DNA of 64,000 bases from an uncultured Burkholderiaceae bacterium (GCA_934525625.1 CAKSZL010000008.1:60838-124837), one strand, 5' to 3'. Shown: positions 36,477-48,733, counted from the first letter of the stretch. The notes: generated by a model from the letters alone, not told the origin. Made by a program: numbers and translations.

Positions 36477-36590
36477 ATGAAGGTAATGGCATCGGTAAAG
36501 CGAATCTGCCGCAACTGCAAAATCATCAAACGTCACGGCGTCGTGCGTGTCATCTGCACCGATCCGCGTCACAAGCAGCGTCAGGGCTAA
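36477..36590 (+). CDS. rpmJ: 50S ribosomal protein L36
   Basis: 37 residues, [20 protein letters not shown] to DPRHKQRQG. The zinc-binding form: CRNC plus Cys and His near the C-terminus (VICTDPRH). ACAGGAG precedes the ATG. Confidence 0.97.
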   Translation: MKVMASVKRICRNCKIIKRHGVVRVICTDPRHKQRQG

Positions 36591-36626
36591 GGCCCCGGAC
36601 GCAACAGATTTAAACAAGGAACAGTC

Positions 36627-36992
36627 ATGGCCCGTATTGCTGGCATCAACATTCCGCCGCATCAGCACACCGAAATCGGCCTCACCGCCATCTTCGGCGT
36701 CGGTCGTTCCCGCGCACGCAAAATCTGCGAAGCGGCTGGTATCGAGTATTCCAAGAAGGTCAAGGATTTGACCGATGCCGAGCTGGAGCGCATCCGCGAG
36801 CAGCTCGGAGAATTCACCATCGAAGGCGACCTGCGCCGCGAACTGCAGTTGTCCATCAAGCGTCTGATCGACCTGGGCACCTATCGCGGCATGCGTCACC
36901 GTCGTGGTTTGCCCGTACGCGGCCAACGTACCCGCACCAACGCCCGTACCCGTAAAGGTCCGCGCCGCGCCGCTGCGAGCCTGAAGAAATAA
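36627..36992 (+). CDS. rpsM: 30S ribosomal protein S13
   Basis: 121 residues: [20 protein letters not shown], helix-two-turn-helix ([12 protein letters not shown]), and the basic tail [20 protein letters not shown] that reaches the decoding region and the tRNA. First gene of the alpha-operon part. Confidence 0.98.
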   Translation: MARIAGINIPPHQHTEIGLTAIFGVGRSRARKICEAAGIEYSKKVKDLTDAELERIREQLGEFTIEGDLRRELQLSIKRLIDLGTYRGMRHRRGLPVRGQRTRTNARTRKGPRRAAASLKK

Positions 36993-37006
36993 TCGAGGAA
37001 TAGATC

Positions 37007-37408
<402 letters not shown>

Positions 37409-37419
37409 GGGGAAGCATC

Positions 37420-38043
37420 TTGGCACGTTACATTGGACCTAAATGCAAGCTCTCGCGCCGCGAGGGTACCGACCTATTCCTGAAAAGCGCCCGTCGCTCG
37501 CTCGATTCCAAATGCAAGATCGAGTCCAAGCCCGGCCAGCATGGCCGCACTTCGGGCGCCCGCACTTCCGACTACGGCGTTCAGCTGCGCGAAAAGCAAA
37601 AGCTCAAGCGCATGTACGGCGTACTGGAAAAACAGTTCCGCAAATACTTTGCCGAAGCTGATCGCCGCCGCGGCAACACCGGCGAAACGCTGATCCAGCT
37701 GCTGGAATCCCGCCTGGACAACGTTGTCTACCGCATGGGCTTCGGCTCCACGCGCGCCGAGGCTCGCCAGCTGGTGAACCACCGCGCCGTCGAACTGAAC
37801 GGCCGCACCGCCGACATCGCTTCCATCATCGTCAAGCCCGGTGACGTCGTCGCCATCCGCGAAAAGGCCAAATCCCAGGCTCGCATCAAGGAATCGCTGG
37901 ATCTGGCTACCGGTATCGGCCTGCCCCAGTGGGTCGAAGTCGACGCCGGCAAGCTGACGGGCACCTTCAAGCAGGTTCCCGACCGCGCCGACGTGGCTCG
38001 CGACGTCGACGAGTCGATGGTCGTCGAATTGTATTCCCGCTAA
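37420..38043 (+). CDS. rpsD: 30S ribosomal protein S4
   Basis: 207 residues starting at TTG ([15 protein letters not shown]), with AAGGGGAAG seven to eight bases before; the ATG 42 bp upstream lies inside rpsK. The S4 domain ([28 protein letters not shown]) binds 16S rRNA. S4 is an assembly initiator and, in E. coli, the alpha-operon repressor. A TTG start on a highly expressed gene is noteworthy and may tune its output. Confidence 0.96.
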   Translation: MARYIGPKCKLSRREGTDLFLKSARRSLDSKCKIESKPGQHGRTSGARTSDYGVQLREKQKLKRMYGVLEKQFRKYFAEADRRRGNTGETLIQLLESRLDNVVYRMGFGSTRAEARQLVNHRAVELNGRTADIASIIVKPGDVVAIREKAKSQARIKESLDLATGIGLPQWVEVDAGKLTGTFKQVPDRADVARDVDESMVVELYSR

Positions 38044-38123
38044 GCGTCAACGCTTTGCAGGCAGTTTTCATCCGTCTCAGCCTTATCGGTGTAACGAGCC
38101 GAGGGTATTGAAAAGGAACATTC

Positions 38124-39110
38124 ATGTCGTCTCAAGGTTTTCTGAAGCCTCGCTCCATCGAGGTGGAACCCGTCTCCAAGCATCGCGCGCGCGTCATCAT
38201 GGAGCCCTTCGAACGTGGCTACGGCCACACGCTGGGTAATGCGCTGCGCCGCATCCTGCTGTCGTCCATGACGGGCTATGCTCCCACCGAAGTGCAGATC
38301 ACGGGCGTGGTGCACGAATACTCCACCATCCCCGGGGTGCGTGAAGACGTCGTGGACGTCCTGCTGAACCTGAAAGGCGTGGTGTTCAAGCTGCACAACC
38401 GCGAAGAAGTCACGCTGGTGCTGCGCAAGGAAGGCGCGGGCGAAGTCCGCGCCAGCGACATCGAACTGCCGCACGACGTCGAGATCGTCAATCCCGATCA
38501 CCTGATCGCGAACCTGACCGACAACGGCAAGATCGAAGCCCACATCAAGGTCGAGCAAGGCCGCGGCTACGTGCCCGGCAACGTGCGCGCCCTGGCTGAA
38601 GACCGCTCGCAGTCCATCGGCCGCATCGTGCTGGACGCTTCGTTCAGCCCTGTGCGCCGCGTCAGCTACGCCGTCGAGAGCGCCCGCGTCGAGCAGCGCA
38701 CCGACCTGGACAAGCTGGTGCTGGACATCGAAACCAACGGCGTCATTTCGCCCGAGGAAGCCGTGCGCCAGTCGGCCCGCATCCTGATGGACCAGATCTC
38801 GGTGTTCGCCGCGCTGGAAGGCGTCAGCGATTCCTACGAAGCACACGCGCCCGGCGCGCCGCAGATCGACCCCGTTCTGCTGCGTCCGGTGGACGATCTC
38901 GAACTTACGGTGCGTTCGGCCAACTGCCTCAAGGCCGAAAACATCTACTACATCGGCGATCTCATCCAGCGTACCGAAAACGAGCTGCTCAAGACCCCCA
39001 ACCTGGGTCGCAAGTCGCTCAACGAAATCAAGGAAGTGCTGGCCGCACGCGGCCTGACCCTGGGCATGAAGCTGGAAAACTGGCCGCCCCTGGGCCTCGA
39101 ACGCCCCTAA
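38124..39110 (+). CDS. rpoA: RNA polymerase alpha subunit
   Basis: 328 residues. The N-terminal assembly domain ([20 protein letters not shown]) and the C-terminal domain that contacts UP elements and activators ([40 protein letters not shown]). Standard length and position between rpsD and rplQ. Confidence 0.98.
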   Translation: MSSQGFLKPRSIEVEPVSKHRARVIMEPFERGYGHTLGNALRRILLSSMTGYAPTEVQITGVVHEYSTIPGVREDVVDVLLNLKGVVFKLHNREEVTLVLRKEGAGEVRASDIELPHDVEIVNPDHLIANLTDNGKIEAHIKVEQGRGYVPGNVRALAEDRSQSIGRIVLDASFSPVRRVSYAVESARVEQRTDLDKLVLDIETNGVISPEEAVRQSARILMDQISVFAALEGVSDSYEAHAPGAPQIDPVLLRPVDDLELTVRSANCLKAENIYYIGDLIQRTENELLKTPNLGRKSLNEIKEVLAARGLTLGMKLENWPPLGLERP

Positions 39111-39154
39111 GCCTGGGCGTTCGGGTTGTTCCTGAATTTTGTTCCGTTTTTTTC

Positions 39155-39235
39155 TATAATCCGACACCGGCCCGCGGCGCAAGCCGATAGAAGAGCCGGT
39201 TGCCAGGAACGGCAAGGCCCCCGGGCTTGCCGTTC
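39155..39235 (+). promoter_or_regulatory. -10 box and hairpin in the rpoA-rplQ gap
   Basis: The 150-bp gap has a perfect TATAAT (39155-39160) after a T-rich run, and a strong hairpin (GAACGGCAAG / CTTGCCGTTC, 39207-39235) 25 bp before rplQ. There is no U tract after the stem. It may give rplQ its own promoter and a structured leader. Confidence 0.45.
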
Positions 39236-39260
39236 TACCTGAAGATTCAAAGGACTTATC

Positions 39261-39653
39261 ATGCGTCACCGTAGCGGCCTCCGCAAACTCAACCGTACCA
39301 GCAGCCACCGTCTGGCCATGTTCCGCAACATGGCTGTTTCGCTGCTGACCCACGAAGCCATCAAGACCACGCTGCCCAAGGCCAAAGAACTGCGCCGCGT
39401 CGTCGAACCCCTGATCACGCTGGGCAAGAACCCCACGCTGGCCAACAAGCGCCTGGCTTTCGCCCGTCTGCGCGACCGCGACGCCGTGGTCAAGCTGTTC
39501 GCCGAAATCGGCCCGCGCTACCAGGCCCGCAATGGCGGCTACACCCGCATCCTGAAAATGGGCTTCCGCCAGGGCGACAATGCTCCCATGGCCTTCATGG
39601 AGCTGGTCGACCGCCCCGAAGTCACCGAAGCGGAAGAGCAAGGCGAAGAATAA
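39261..39653 (+). CDS. rplQ: 50S ribosomal protein L17
   Basis: 130 residues: [20 protein letters not shown] to the acidic tail [11 protein letters not shown]. Lines the peptide exit of the large subunit. Last gene of the ribosomal block; ends in repeat B2 and a strong terminator at 39839. Confidence 0.98.
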   Translation: MRHRSGLRKLNRTSSHRLAMFRNMAVSLLTHEAIKTTLPKAKELRRVVEPLITLGKNPTLANKRLAFARLRDRDAVVKLFAEIGPRYQARNGGYTRILKMGFRQGDNAPMAFMELVDRPEVTEAEEQGEE

Positions 39654-39740
39654 TTCCAATTCCGGATCAAACGAGTACGCGAAAGCGAAGCGCAGACAGT
39701 ACATGTCGTACGACAAGCGAAGCTGACAAAGTCATCGTTT
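39653..39740. repeat. short dispersed repeat, copy B2
   Basis: Directly after the rplQ stop: ACGAGTACGCGAA plus AGCGAAGCGCA (39671-39694) is the reverse complement of the core of copy B1 at two mismatches. The outer bases ATCAAACGA and TCGTTTGAT form an imperfect hairpin over about 75 bp, with smaller GTAC/GTAC pairs inside. Confidence 0.6.
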
Positions 39741-39838
39741 GATATGGAAAGGGAATAAGCCTTCAGCCGATGCCGCAATGTCTGCAAGCGTATCGGCGCC
39801 GCATCCCCCGGCTGTAAACCGGGGCCAGCATACTGAAA

Positions 39839-39877
39839 CGGTCGCGTGAACCCAGGTTCGCCCGGCCGTTTTGTTTT
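39839..39877 (+). terminator. terminator of the ribosomal operon
   Basis: A stem of about 13 pairs (CGGTCGCGTGAACC with GGTTCGCCCGGCCG, one mismatch and two G-U) with a tight loop, followed by TTTTGTTTT. It lies about 190 bp after rplQ. Confidence 0.85.
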
Positions 39878-39884
39878 GCCGTAG

Positions 39885-39918
39885 TGTAGGTTGGTGCTGC
39901 GCGCAGCGAAGCCCAACA
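39885..39918. repeat. short palindromic repeat of the GTAGGTTGG...CCCAAC type
   Basis: TGTAGGTTGG, a GC-rich centre (TGCTGCGCGCAGC) and GAAGCCCAACA form a hairpin. Repeats of this general form are common near gene ends in GC-rich proteobacteria. Only one copy is in the window. Confidence 0.5.
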
Positions 39919-39951
39919 AACTTATTATTTTGCAAACCGGAGGAGATGGAC

Positions 39952-40857
39952 ATGCAGAACTGGGACGGCACCAAGGCCTTTGCGCAAGACGGGCAAGCGC
40001 TGTGCTTCGACAACCTGGCCGAGCGCGACAAGCAATACAACGCGCGCGCGTCGGTGACGGATTTCGACGCTTGCGTCGCCGAATACGCCAGCCTGTCGCG
40101 CAAGGCCGACGCCACCTGCCCGGCGGTGCGCGACCTGCGCTACGGCCTGGCCGCCGCCGAGCGCCTGGACATCTTCCCCACCGTCATCGGTTCGCAGCCT
40201 GCGCCGGTGTTCATTTTCATCCATGGCGGCTATTGGCGCGGCCAGACCAAGGAAGACGCCTCGATGCTGGCGCTGCACCTGACGCAGGTCGGTATTGCGG
40301 TATGCACCATCGAATACACCTTGCTGCCGGGCAGCACTCTGCCTGAAATCATCCGCCAGGTGCGCGCGGCTATCGCCTGGCTGCATCGCAATGCGGCGCA
40401 GTACGGCCTGGACGCCAATCGCTTCGTCGTGGGCGGCAGCTCGGCGGGCGGCCATCTGGCCGGCATGATGGCGGCCGAGGGCTGGACGCAGGAATATGGC
40501 CTGCCGGCCGACTGCATCAAGGGCGTGCTGGGCCTGAGCGGCCTGTACGACTTGCGGCCTCTATGCGGCACCCACATCAATGCCTGGCTGCATCTGCACG
40601 AAGACCAGGCTTGGCGCGTCAGCCCGGTGTGCCATCTGCCGCGCCCGGGCCTGCCCATGGTGCTGACGGTGGGCGGGCAGGAAACCAATGGCTTCAAGGC
40701 CCAGAGTACGGCCTACGAGCAGTTGTGCCGCGAGCACGGCCTGAAAGTCACCCGCCACGACATGCCCGATTGCAATCACTTCAATCTGCTGGTCGAATTG
40801 ACCAAGGCCGACAGCCCCCTGACGATCGCCCTGCGCGATATGATCGCAAGTCTATAG
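39952..40857 (+). CDS. alpha/beta hydrolase, kynurenine-formamidase-like esterase
   Basis: 301 residues from MQNWDGTKAF, preceded by GGAGGAG. The hormone-sensitive-lipase/arylformamidase pattern: oxyanion FIFIHGGYWRG, nucleophile GGSSAGGHLAG (Ser), and His in PDCNHFNLL. The N-terminal LCFDNLAERDKQYNARASV matches the formamidase subgroup (YNAR). Substrate unproven; no tryptophan-pathway genes are nearby, so I would not assign kynB. cutA follows 79 bp on. Confidence 0.88.
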   Translation: MQNWDGTKAFAQDGQALCFDNLAERDKQYNARASVTDFDACVAEYASLSRKADATCPAVRDLRYGLAAAERLDIFPTVIGSQPAPVFIFIHGGYWRGQTKEDASMLALHLTQVGIAVCTIEYTLLPGSTLPEIIRQVRAAIAWLHRNAAQYGLDANRFVVGGSSAGGHLAGMMAAEGWTQEYGLPADCIKGVLGLSGLYDLRPLCGTHINAWLHLHEDQAWRVSPVCHLPRPGLPMVLTVGGQETNGFKAQSTAYEQLCREHGLKVTRHDMPDCNHFNLLVELTKADSPLTIALRDMIASL

Positions 40858-40936
40858 GGGCTTGTCGTGCGCTCCGCCGCGCCGGGGCGCATCTGCCCCC
40901 CGGCCGCGGGCGTTTTCATAGGTAAAGGAAGGCGAC

Positions 40937-41323
40937 ATGGGCGATACCGACGCCAAGGACTACGATTTCAGCGTAGAGGCGCAAGGCTTGCCGCCCGAGG
41001 CGGTCGTGGTGGCGATGACCACGGCGCCCGACATGCTGCTGGCCAAATACCTGGCCCACGATCTGGTCGAGGAGGGCGTGGTGGCATGCGCGAACCTTGG
41101 CGCGCCCGGCTTGTCCATGTACATGTGGCAGGGCGAGATCCAGGGCGACGAAGAAGTCATGCTTACGTTCAAGACCACGGTGGCGCAACTGCCCGAACTC
41201 GGGCGGCGTTTGCGCCAGCGCCATCCCTACGACCTGCCCGAACTGCTTGTGCTGCCGGTGGCCGGAGGCTATAAGGCTTATCTGGACTGGGTGCGCGAAC
41301 AGGCATCGCCCAAGGCCCGCTGA
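40937..41323 (+). CDS. cutA: divalent-cation tolerance protein CutA
   Basis: 128 residues. Trimeric ferredoxin-like CutA1 fold: VVVAMTTAPDMLLAKYLAHD, VACANLGAPGLSMYMWQGEI, LPELLVLPVAGGYKAYLDWV. Linked to copper tolerance in E. coli, where cutA lies next to dsbD, as here (119 bp apart). The N-terminal 20 residues exceed the usual family start. Confidence 0.93.
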   Translation: MGDTDAKDYDFSVEAQGLPPEAVVVAMTTAPDMLLAKYLAHDLVEEGVVACANLGAPGLSMYMWQGEIQGDEEVMLTFKTTVAQLPELGRRLRQRHPYDLPELLVLPVAGGYKAYLDWVREQASPKAR

Positions 41324-41441
41324 GAACGCCGCGGGCGGGCCGCTTGGCGCCTGGCGGCGCCGCTGCGTTCCGTCCGGGTATCGGCGGGTTTCGTATCAAT
41401 ATTCCGGCGCACGCAGCCAGGCGCCGGCCAAGGATATTCGC

Positions 41442-43373
41442 GTGTCGTTTTCTTCAAGTATTGCGGTAGCTTCCCCATTCTCGCGGCAACGCGCCTTCGC
41501 GTCCTGGTGGCGCTGGCTGCCGGCGCTGCTGTTGGCGACGTTCCTGGCGGGGCAGGCGCAGGCCCTTACCGAAGACGACTTTCTTCCTCCCGAGCAAGCC
41601 TTCAGCCTGTCGGCGGCCATGTCCAGCCCCTCCGAGCTGGACGTGCACTTCGCCATCGCACCCGGCTACTACATGTACCGCAAGCGTTTCGGCTTCCAGG
41701 CTGGCGAGGAGGGCTTGCTGGGCGAGCCGCAGTACCCCGCCGGGCAGATGGTGGACGACCCCACCTTCGGCGAAGTCATGGAGATCTACCGCAACGCGGT
41801 AACCGTACGCATTCCCATGCAAGCCAGCCTGCCGGCGGGCGAACGCGTGGAAGTCGACGTCGCCAGCCAGGGCTGCGCCGAAGCTGGGCTGTGCTACCCG
41901 CCCGAAACCCAGCGCATCGTGCTGGAGTCCACCGGGCAAGGCTATGCGGTGCGCGGCGAATACGCGCGCGAGCAGGTGCCGGGGCCGGTGTCCATGGCTC
42001 CGGACGGCCAGGGGCAAGGCGCGGCCGCGCCCGGCGGCCTGGCCGGGGTTGGCGAGCTGAACGACGAAGGTCTGGCCGCCTACTTGAGCGAAGCCGGCTG
42101 GTGGCAAATCATGGGGCTCAGCTTTCTGCTGGGCCTGCTGCTGTCTTTCACGCCGTGCGTGCTGCCCATGGTTCCCATCCTACTGGCCACCATCGCGGGG
42201 CAATCCAAAACCGAAACCAGCCGCTGGCGCGGCCTCAGCCTGGCGCTCGTCTACGTGCTGGGGGTGTCCATCGTCTACACGCTGCTGGGCGTGGTGGCGG
42301 GCCTGCTGGGCGCGGGCCTGGCCTCCTGGCTGCAGAATCCCTGGGTGCTGGGCGTGTTTGCGGCATTGCTGGCGTTGCTGGGCCTGTCCATGCTGGACGT
42401 CTTCACTGTACAGGCGCCGGGCGGCCTGCAAAGCTATCTCACCGAGCGCATGAACCGCCTGCCCGGCGGGCGATACGGCGGCGTGTTCCTGATGGGCATG
42501 TTGTCCGCGCTGGTCGTCGGCCCTTGTGTCGCGGCCCCGCTGGCGGGCGTGCTGCTCTTTATTTCGCAGACGGGCGACGTCGTGCTGGGCGGCTCGGCGC
42601 TGTTCGCGCTGGCCTGGGGCTCGGGCATGCTGCTGCTGGCGGTCGGGGCGGGTTCGGGCGCCTTGCTGCCGCGCGCCGGCGCCTGGATGAACCAGGTCAA
42701 GGCCATATTCGGCGTGCTGCTGATGGCGACCGCCTGGTGGATGGTGTCGCCCTTCGTGGCGAACACCGTGGTCGTATTGGGCTGGGCCTTGCTGGCGTGC
42801 TGGCTGGCCGTGCTCTTGGGGGCTTTCCGGGCCTGGACCGCCGATGCCGGCCCCATCGTGGCGCTGGGCAAGGCCGTGGGCGTGCTGTTGGCGCTGTGGG
42901 CCGCATTGATGGTGGCCAGCGTGGGCCTGGGCTCGCCCAGCATACTGCAGCCCCTGCGCGGCCTGGCGGGCGGCGCGCCCGGCGCGGCGCCGGCTGCCGC
43001 GGTGGCGGCCCCGGTTTTCCAGCGTATTGCCTCGGTGGATGAACTCGACGAACGGCTGGCCCGGGCCACGCGCCCCGTCATGCTGGATTTCTACGCGGAC
43101 TGGTGCGTGTCGTGCACCGAGATGGAGCACTTCACGTTCTCCGACCCCGCCGTGGTCCGGCGCATGGAGCGCTTCGAACTGCTGCAGGTGGACGTCACCG
43201 CCAACAACGCCCAAGACCGCGCCTTGCTGAAACGCTTCAACCTGTTCGGCCCGCCCGGCATCATGTTCTTCGATGCCCAGGGGCGGTATCTGCCGGAGCA
43301 TCGCGTCATCGGCTTCAAGAACGCCGGGCAATTCGGCACCACGCTGGACGCGGTGCTGGCGGGCGGCGCGTAA
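41442..43373 (+). CDS. dsbD: thiol:disulfide interchange protein DsbD
   Basis: 643 residues from GTG 41442 (MSFSSSIAVASPF), with AAGGA upstream. Carries electrons from cytoplasmic thioredoxin across the inner membrane to periplasmic DsbC and CcmG/ResA-type proteins. Signal peptide, N-terminal domain with C145/C151 (GCAEAGLCYPP), an eight-helix membrane core with TPCVLPMVPIL and GPCVAAPLAG, and a C-terminal thioredoxin domain with C555-V-S-C558. It supplies the reductant needed by the resB-ccsA cytochrome c system encoded further on. Open frame further upstream overlaps cutA and has no similarity. Confidence 0.96.
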   Translation: MSFSSSIAVASPFSRQRAFASWWRWLPALLLATFLAGQAQALTEDDFLPPEQAFSLSAAMSSPSELDVHFAIAPGYYMYRKRFGFQAGEEGLLGEPQYPAGQMVDDPTFGEVMEIYRNAVTVRIPMQASLPAGERVEVDVASQGCAEAGLCYPPETQRIVLESTGQGYAVRGEYAREQVPGPVSMAPDGQGQGAAAPGGLAGVGELNDEGLAAYLSEAGWWQIMGLSFLLGLLLSFTPCVLPMVPILLATIAGQSKTETSRWRGLSLALVYVLGVSIVYTLLGVVAGLLGAGLASWLQNPWVLGVFAALLALLGLSMLDVFTVQAPGGLQSYLTERMNRLPGGRYGGVFLMGMLSALVVGPCVAAPLAGVLLFISQTGDVVLGGSALFALAWGSGMLLLAVGAGSGALLPRAGAWMNQVKAIFGVLLMATAWWMVSPFVANTVVVLGWALLACWLAVLLGAFRAWTADAGPIVALGKAVGVLLALWAALMVASVGLGSPSILQPLRGLAGGAPGAAPAAAVAAPVFQRIASVDELDERLARATRPVMLDFYADWCVSCTEMEHFTFSDPAVVRRMERFELLQVDVTANNAQDRALLKRFNLFGPPGIMFFDAQGRYLPEHRVIGFKNAGQFGTTLDAVLAGGA

Positions 43374-43383
43374 GGGGGCGGCT

Positions 43384-43674
43384 TGTGTTCTTGAGCCGGT
43401 CGAGAGCCGGTGCGGGCATGGCTGCCGCAAGCGGCCGGTCGGGCGGTTCCGCTGCGTGGAACTTCCCGCGTCTGCCTCGTACGTGCGGGCGGCGGAAGAA
43501 CTCGCCCTCAGCGCTGCGCGCTTCGGTGCTCAAGCAGATTTCGCTGACTACCCTCGCACTGCCTTCGGTAGCCCGCGGCGCCCTCCAACGGCCGCTTGCG
43601 GCAGCCATGCCCACACCGGCTCTCGCCCTCAGCGTTGGCTAAACTTGCCAGCACTTAAACCAAAAAAGCGCTAG
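43384..43674. repeat. dispersed palindromic element, copy A2 (left end lost)
   Basis: About 291 bp, starting 10 bp after the dsbD stop. Homologous to A1 from GTTCTTGAGCCGG onward, with 37-bp inverted arms at 43401-43437 and 43589-43625 (one mismatch) and the internal hairpin GTTCC/GGAAC (43446-43450, 43458-43462). The right end reads GCACTTAAACC...GCGCTAG like A1, but the matching left outer repeat is missing. The arms differ from A1 at seven paired positions, six of them changed on both sides so that pairing is kept. Confidence 0.85.
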
Positions 43675-43732
43675 GCTCGCCGGCCTGGGTTTTGTTGCGC
43701 CGTTTTGCCATGCCGTTTTATTGCGTTGCAGC

Positions 43733-43755
43733 ATCAATATTTGCACAGTATTGAT
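43733..43755. promoter_or_regulatory. inverted repeat ahead of the monooxygenase operon
   Basis: ATCAATA, a 9-bp spacer and TATTGAT: perfect 7-bp arms, 97 bp before the monooxygenase start. A candidate operator, perhaps for the AraC-type regulator at 45582. The 14-mer TATTGCGTTGCAGC just before it (43719-43732) recurs at 63019-63032. Confidence 0.5.
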
Positions 43756-43851
43756 AGCGCTTGCGCCGTAGTGATAGTGGGAAACCGAGCGGATTCCTAG
43801 AATTTCCGCATCAGTTGGCCATTTCCCATAAATCACACGGAGACAAACATC

Positions 43852-44937
43852 ATGGCACTGCATTCCATGCTGACGCACGACCGCTTTCTGTTGGGCACCT
43901 TCGCCAGCAATTGCGGCGGCGGCATGACGGTTTCGACCCTGCCCGAGCGCTGGCAGGCCACCTGGGCCAACAATCTGAAGCTGGGCAAGCTGCTGGACGA
44001 CGCCGGCATCGATTTCATGCTGCCCATCGCGCGCTGGATAGGCTACGGCGGCGAAACCGACTTTCACGGCTACGTGCTGGAAACCGTTACCTGGGCCACG
44101 GCGCTGCTGGCGCACACCAAGCGCATCAACGTGTTCGCCACGGTGCATACGGTTGCCAACCACCCGGTGGTCATCGCCAAGCAAATCGCCACCATGGCGC
44201 AGATCAGCGGCGACCGCGTCGGCCTGAACATCGTGGCGGGCTGGAACAAGCCCGAGTACGACGCCTTGGGCCTGACGCTGCCCGAAGACCACGAGACGCG
44301 CTACGGCTATGCGCAGGAATGGTTTGACGTGGTGCGCAAGCTGTGGCAGACCGAAGGCCGCTTCGATTGGGACGGCACCTACTTCAAGCTCAAAGGCGTG
44401 CATGGCGACCCGCGCCCCGACGTCATACCGCCCATCTTCAATGCGGCAGGCTCGGGGCAGGGCCGCGCATTCGCCAGCCGCAACGCCAACTTCCTGTTCA
44501 CGCCGGCCATCGATCTCGACCGCTCGCGCACCGAAGTGGCCGAGCTCAAGGCCATGGGGCAAGCCGCGGGCCGCCGGGTCGACGTGATGACCTTCTCGCA
44601 CGTCATCTGCCGTCCCACCGAGGCCGAAGCCAAGGCCGAATGGGAACGCGTGCTGGCGCATGCCGACAAGGGCGCGGTCGACAACCTGGTGAACCTGCAG
44701 TTCGCCCATGCGCAATCTTTCCCGCACGATTTGCTGGCCTTGATCAGGGAGCGCATGACGGCCGGCCATGGCGGGTTTCCGCTGGTGGGCACGCCGGAGC
44801 AGGTCGCCGAAGGCATTTGCGCGCTGCACGGGGCGGGTTTTCGCGGCACCACGCTTTCCTTCCTGGATTACGCCGAAGAGTTCCCGTACTTCCGCGATAC
44901 GGTGCTGCCCCTGCTCAGCCAGCGGGGCATACGCTGA
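43852..44937 (+). CDS. FMNH2-dependent monooxygenase (bacterial luciferase-like, RutA/DszA group)
   Basis: 361 residues. TIM-barrel luciferase-like fold: FMLPIARWIGYGGETDFHGY, ISGDRVGLNIVAGWNKPEYDALG and the IFNAAGSGQGRAFASRNAN phosphate loop. The layout resembles RutA (pyrimidine ring opening) and DszA/NtaA-type enzymes that act on sulfur or nitrogen heterocycles; which substrate is used cannot be told from sequence. The next gene, overlapping by one base (TGATG), encodes a flavin reductase that would supply reduced FMN. None of the other rut genes are present. Confidence 0.9.
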   Translation: MALHSMLTHDRFLLGTFASNCGGGMTVSTLPERWQATWANNLKLGKLLDDAGIDFMLPIARWIGYGGETDFHGYVLETVTWATALLAHTKRINVFATVHTVANHPVVIAKQIATMAQISGDRVGLNIVAGWNKPEYDALGLTLPEDHETRYGYAQEWFDVVRKLWQTEGRFDWDGTYFKLKGVHGDPRPDVIPPIFNAAGSGQGRAFASRNANFLFTPAIDLDRSRTEVAELKAMGQAAGRRVDVMTFSHVICRPTEAEAKAEWERVLAHADKGAVDNLVNLQFAHAQSFPHDLLALIRERMTAGHGGFPLVGTPEQVAEGICALHGAGFRGTTLSFLDYAEEFPYFRDTVLPLLSQRGIR

Positions 44938-45479
44938 TGAATGCGCGCCCGGGGATCGGCGGCGAAATGGCCATGGCGCAGGAAGCGGCCGTGCCGCCGG
45001 AACGTTTCAAGCAGGCCATGCGCCATCTGGCCGGCACTGCCTGCGTGATCACCGTGGCGCAGGGCGGCGTGCGCAGCGGCTTGACGGCCACTTCGGTCGT
45101 GCCGGTGGCGGCCGAGCCGGCCGAGGTGCTGGTGGCCGTCAATCAGTCCTCGTCCAGCTGGCCCTTGCTGGCGGGCAGCCGGCGCTTCGGGGTCAATCTG
45201 TTGTCCGCGGCGCAGCAACGGCTGGCCATGCAGTTCGCGGGCGTGGGCGGGTGCAAGGGCGAGGCGCGCTATGCCGGCCATGACTGGCTGGAAGCCGCCG
45301 AAGGCATCTGGCTGCTGCGCCAGGCCTCGGCCGCCCTGGCCTGCGAGGTGGCCGACGTATGGGTGCGGCACAGCCATGCCTTGGTGATCGGGCGCGTGAC
45401 CGCCATTCATATGGGTGCGGAGCCCGAGGCCTCGCCGCTGCTGTACTGGCAAGGGCAATTCGGCCGCTTTGAATCCTAG
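44937..45479 (+). CDS. flavin reductase (HpaC/RutF family)
   Basis: 180 residues, start fixed by the ATG overlapping the previous stop. Flavin-reductase-like split barrel: FKQAMRHLAGTACVITVAQG, RSGLTATSVVPVAAEPAEVLVAV, FGVNLLSAAQQ, HALVIGRVTAIHM, ending PLLYWQGQFGRF. It reduces FMN with NAD(P)H and hands it to the monooxygenase. In the GLTATSV and S-x-x-P regions it matches the two-component oxygenase partners. Confidence 0.92.
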   Translation: MNARPGIGGEMAMAQEAAVPPERFKQAMRHLAGTACVITVAQGGVRSGLTATSVVPVAAEPAEVLVAVNQSSSSWPLLAGSRRFGVNLLSAAQQRLAMQFAGVGGCKGEARYAGHDWLEAAEGIWLLRQASAALACEVADVWVRHSHALVIGRVTAIHMGAEPEASPLLYWQGQFGRFES

Positions 45480-45506
45480 GGAATATCTGCATTAAACAGA
45501 TACCCT
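45478..45506. other. hairpin between the flavin reductase and araC-type genes
   Basis: AGGG-AA-TATCTG pairs with CAGATACCCT around a 7-base loop, overlapping the reductase stop. There is no U tract. It may be a weak terminator or a site for the AraC-type regulator. Confidence 0.4.
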
Positions 45507-45581
45507 GATCGTGTCATCATCTGTAGATTCGTTGGTGAGCGTGTCCGTCGGCGCCGCCACCCGCATGCAGGGCCTTGGGCC

Positions 45582-48328
<2,747 letters not shown>

Positions 48329-48421
48329 TTATCGATGCGCGCGATGGGGCCAACATGCGAAGTCTCGCGGAGCCGTTCGTGACGGCAATGCAAGAGCATC
48401 AATAAAACACAGGAGACTTAC

Positions 48422-48733
48422 ATGTCGCAGACCGAGGTCGTGGAGCGGGTGCTCAGGCACCCCAAGTATCAGGAGCTCGTGCGCAAGCGCAATCGCACGA
48501 GCCTGTTTTTCTTCGTGCTGACGCTGATCATCTATTCCGGTTTCATCCTGACCCTGGCGTTCGCCCCCGAGCTGTTCGGCCGTCCGCTGGCGCCCGGCAT
48601 GACGATGAGCATAGGCATCTTCACCGCAACGATGGTGGCCATCAGCGCCGTTGTGCTGATCATTCTCTACGTCTACATATCCAACAAGGTGTTCGACCCC
48701 TTGCTGGAAGAAGTGATCCGGGAGACGGCATGA
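48422..48733 (+). CDS. yjcH: DUF485 membrane protein (ActP partner, YjcH-like)
   Basis: 103 residues, two membrane helices (about 28-50, [20 protein letters not shown], and 63-86, [21 protein letters not shown]) after the conserved [14 protein letters not shown] start. YjcH is nearly always encoded before actP and may help the transporter; its role is untested. Its stop overlaps the actP start by 4 bp, and AGGAG precedes the ATG. Confidence 0.93.
   Translation: MSQTEVVERVLRHPKYQELVRKRNRTSLFFFVLTLIIYSGFILTLAFAPELFGRPLAPGMTMSIGIFTATMVAISAVVLIILYVYISNKVFDPLLEEVIRETA

Noticed and set aside
41097..41441. Longer N-terminus for dsbD reaching back into cutA
   Set aside because: The frame is open but overlaps most of cutA and is Arg/Pro-rich; the GTG at 41442 has a ribosome site and is followed at once by a signal peptide.
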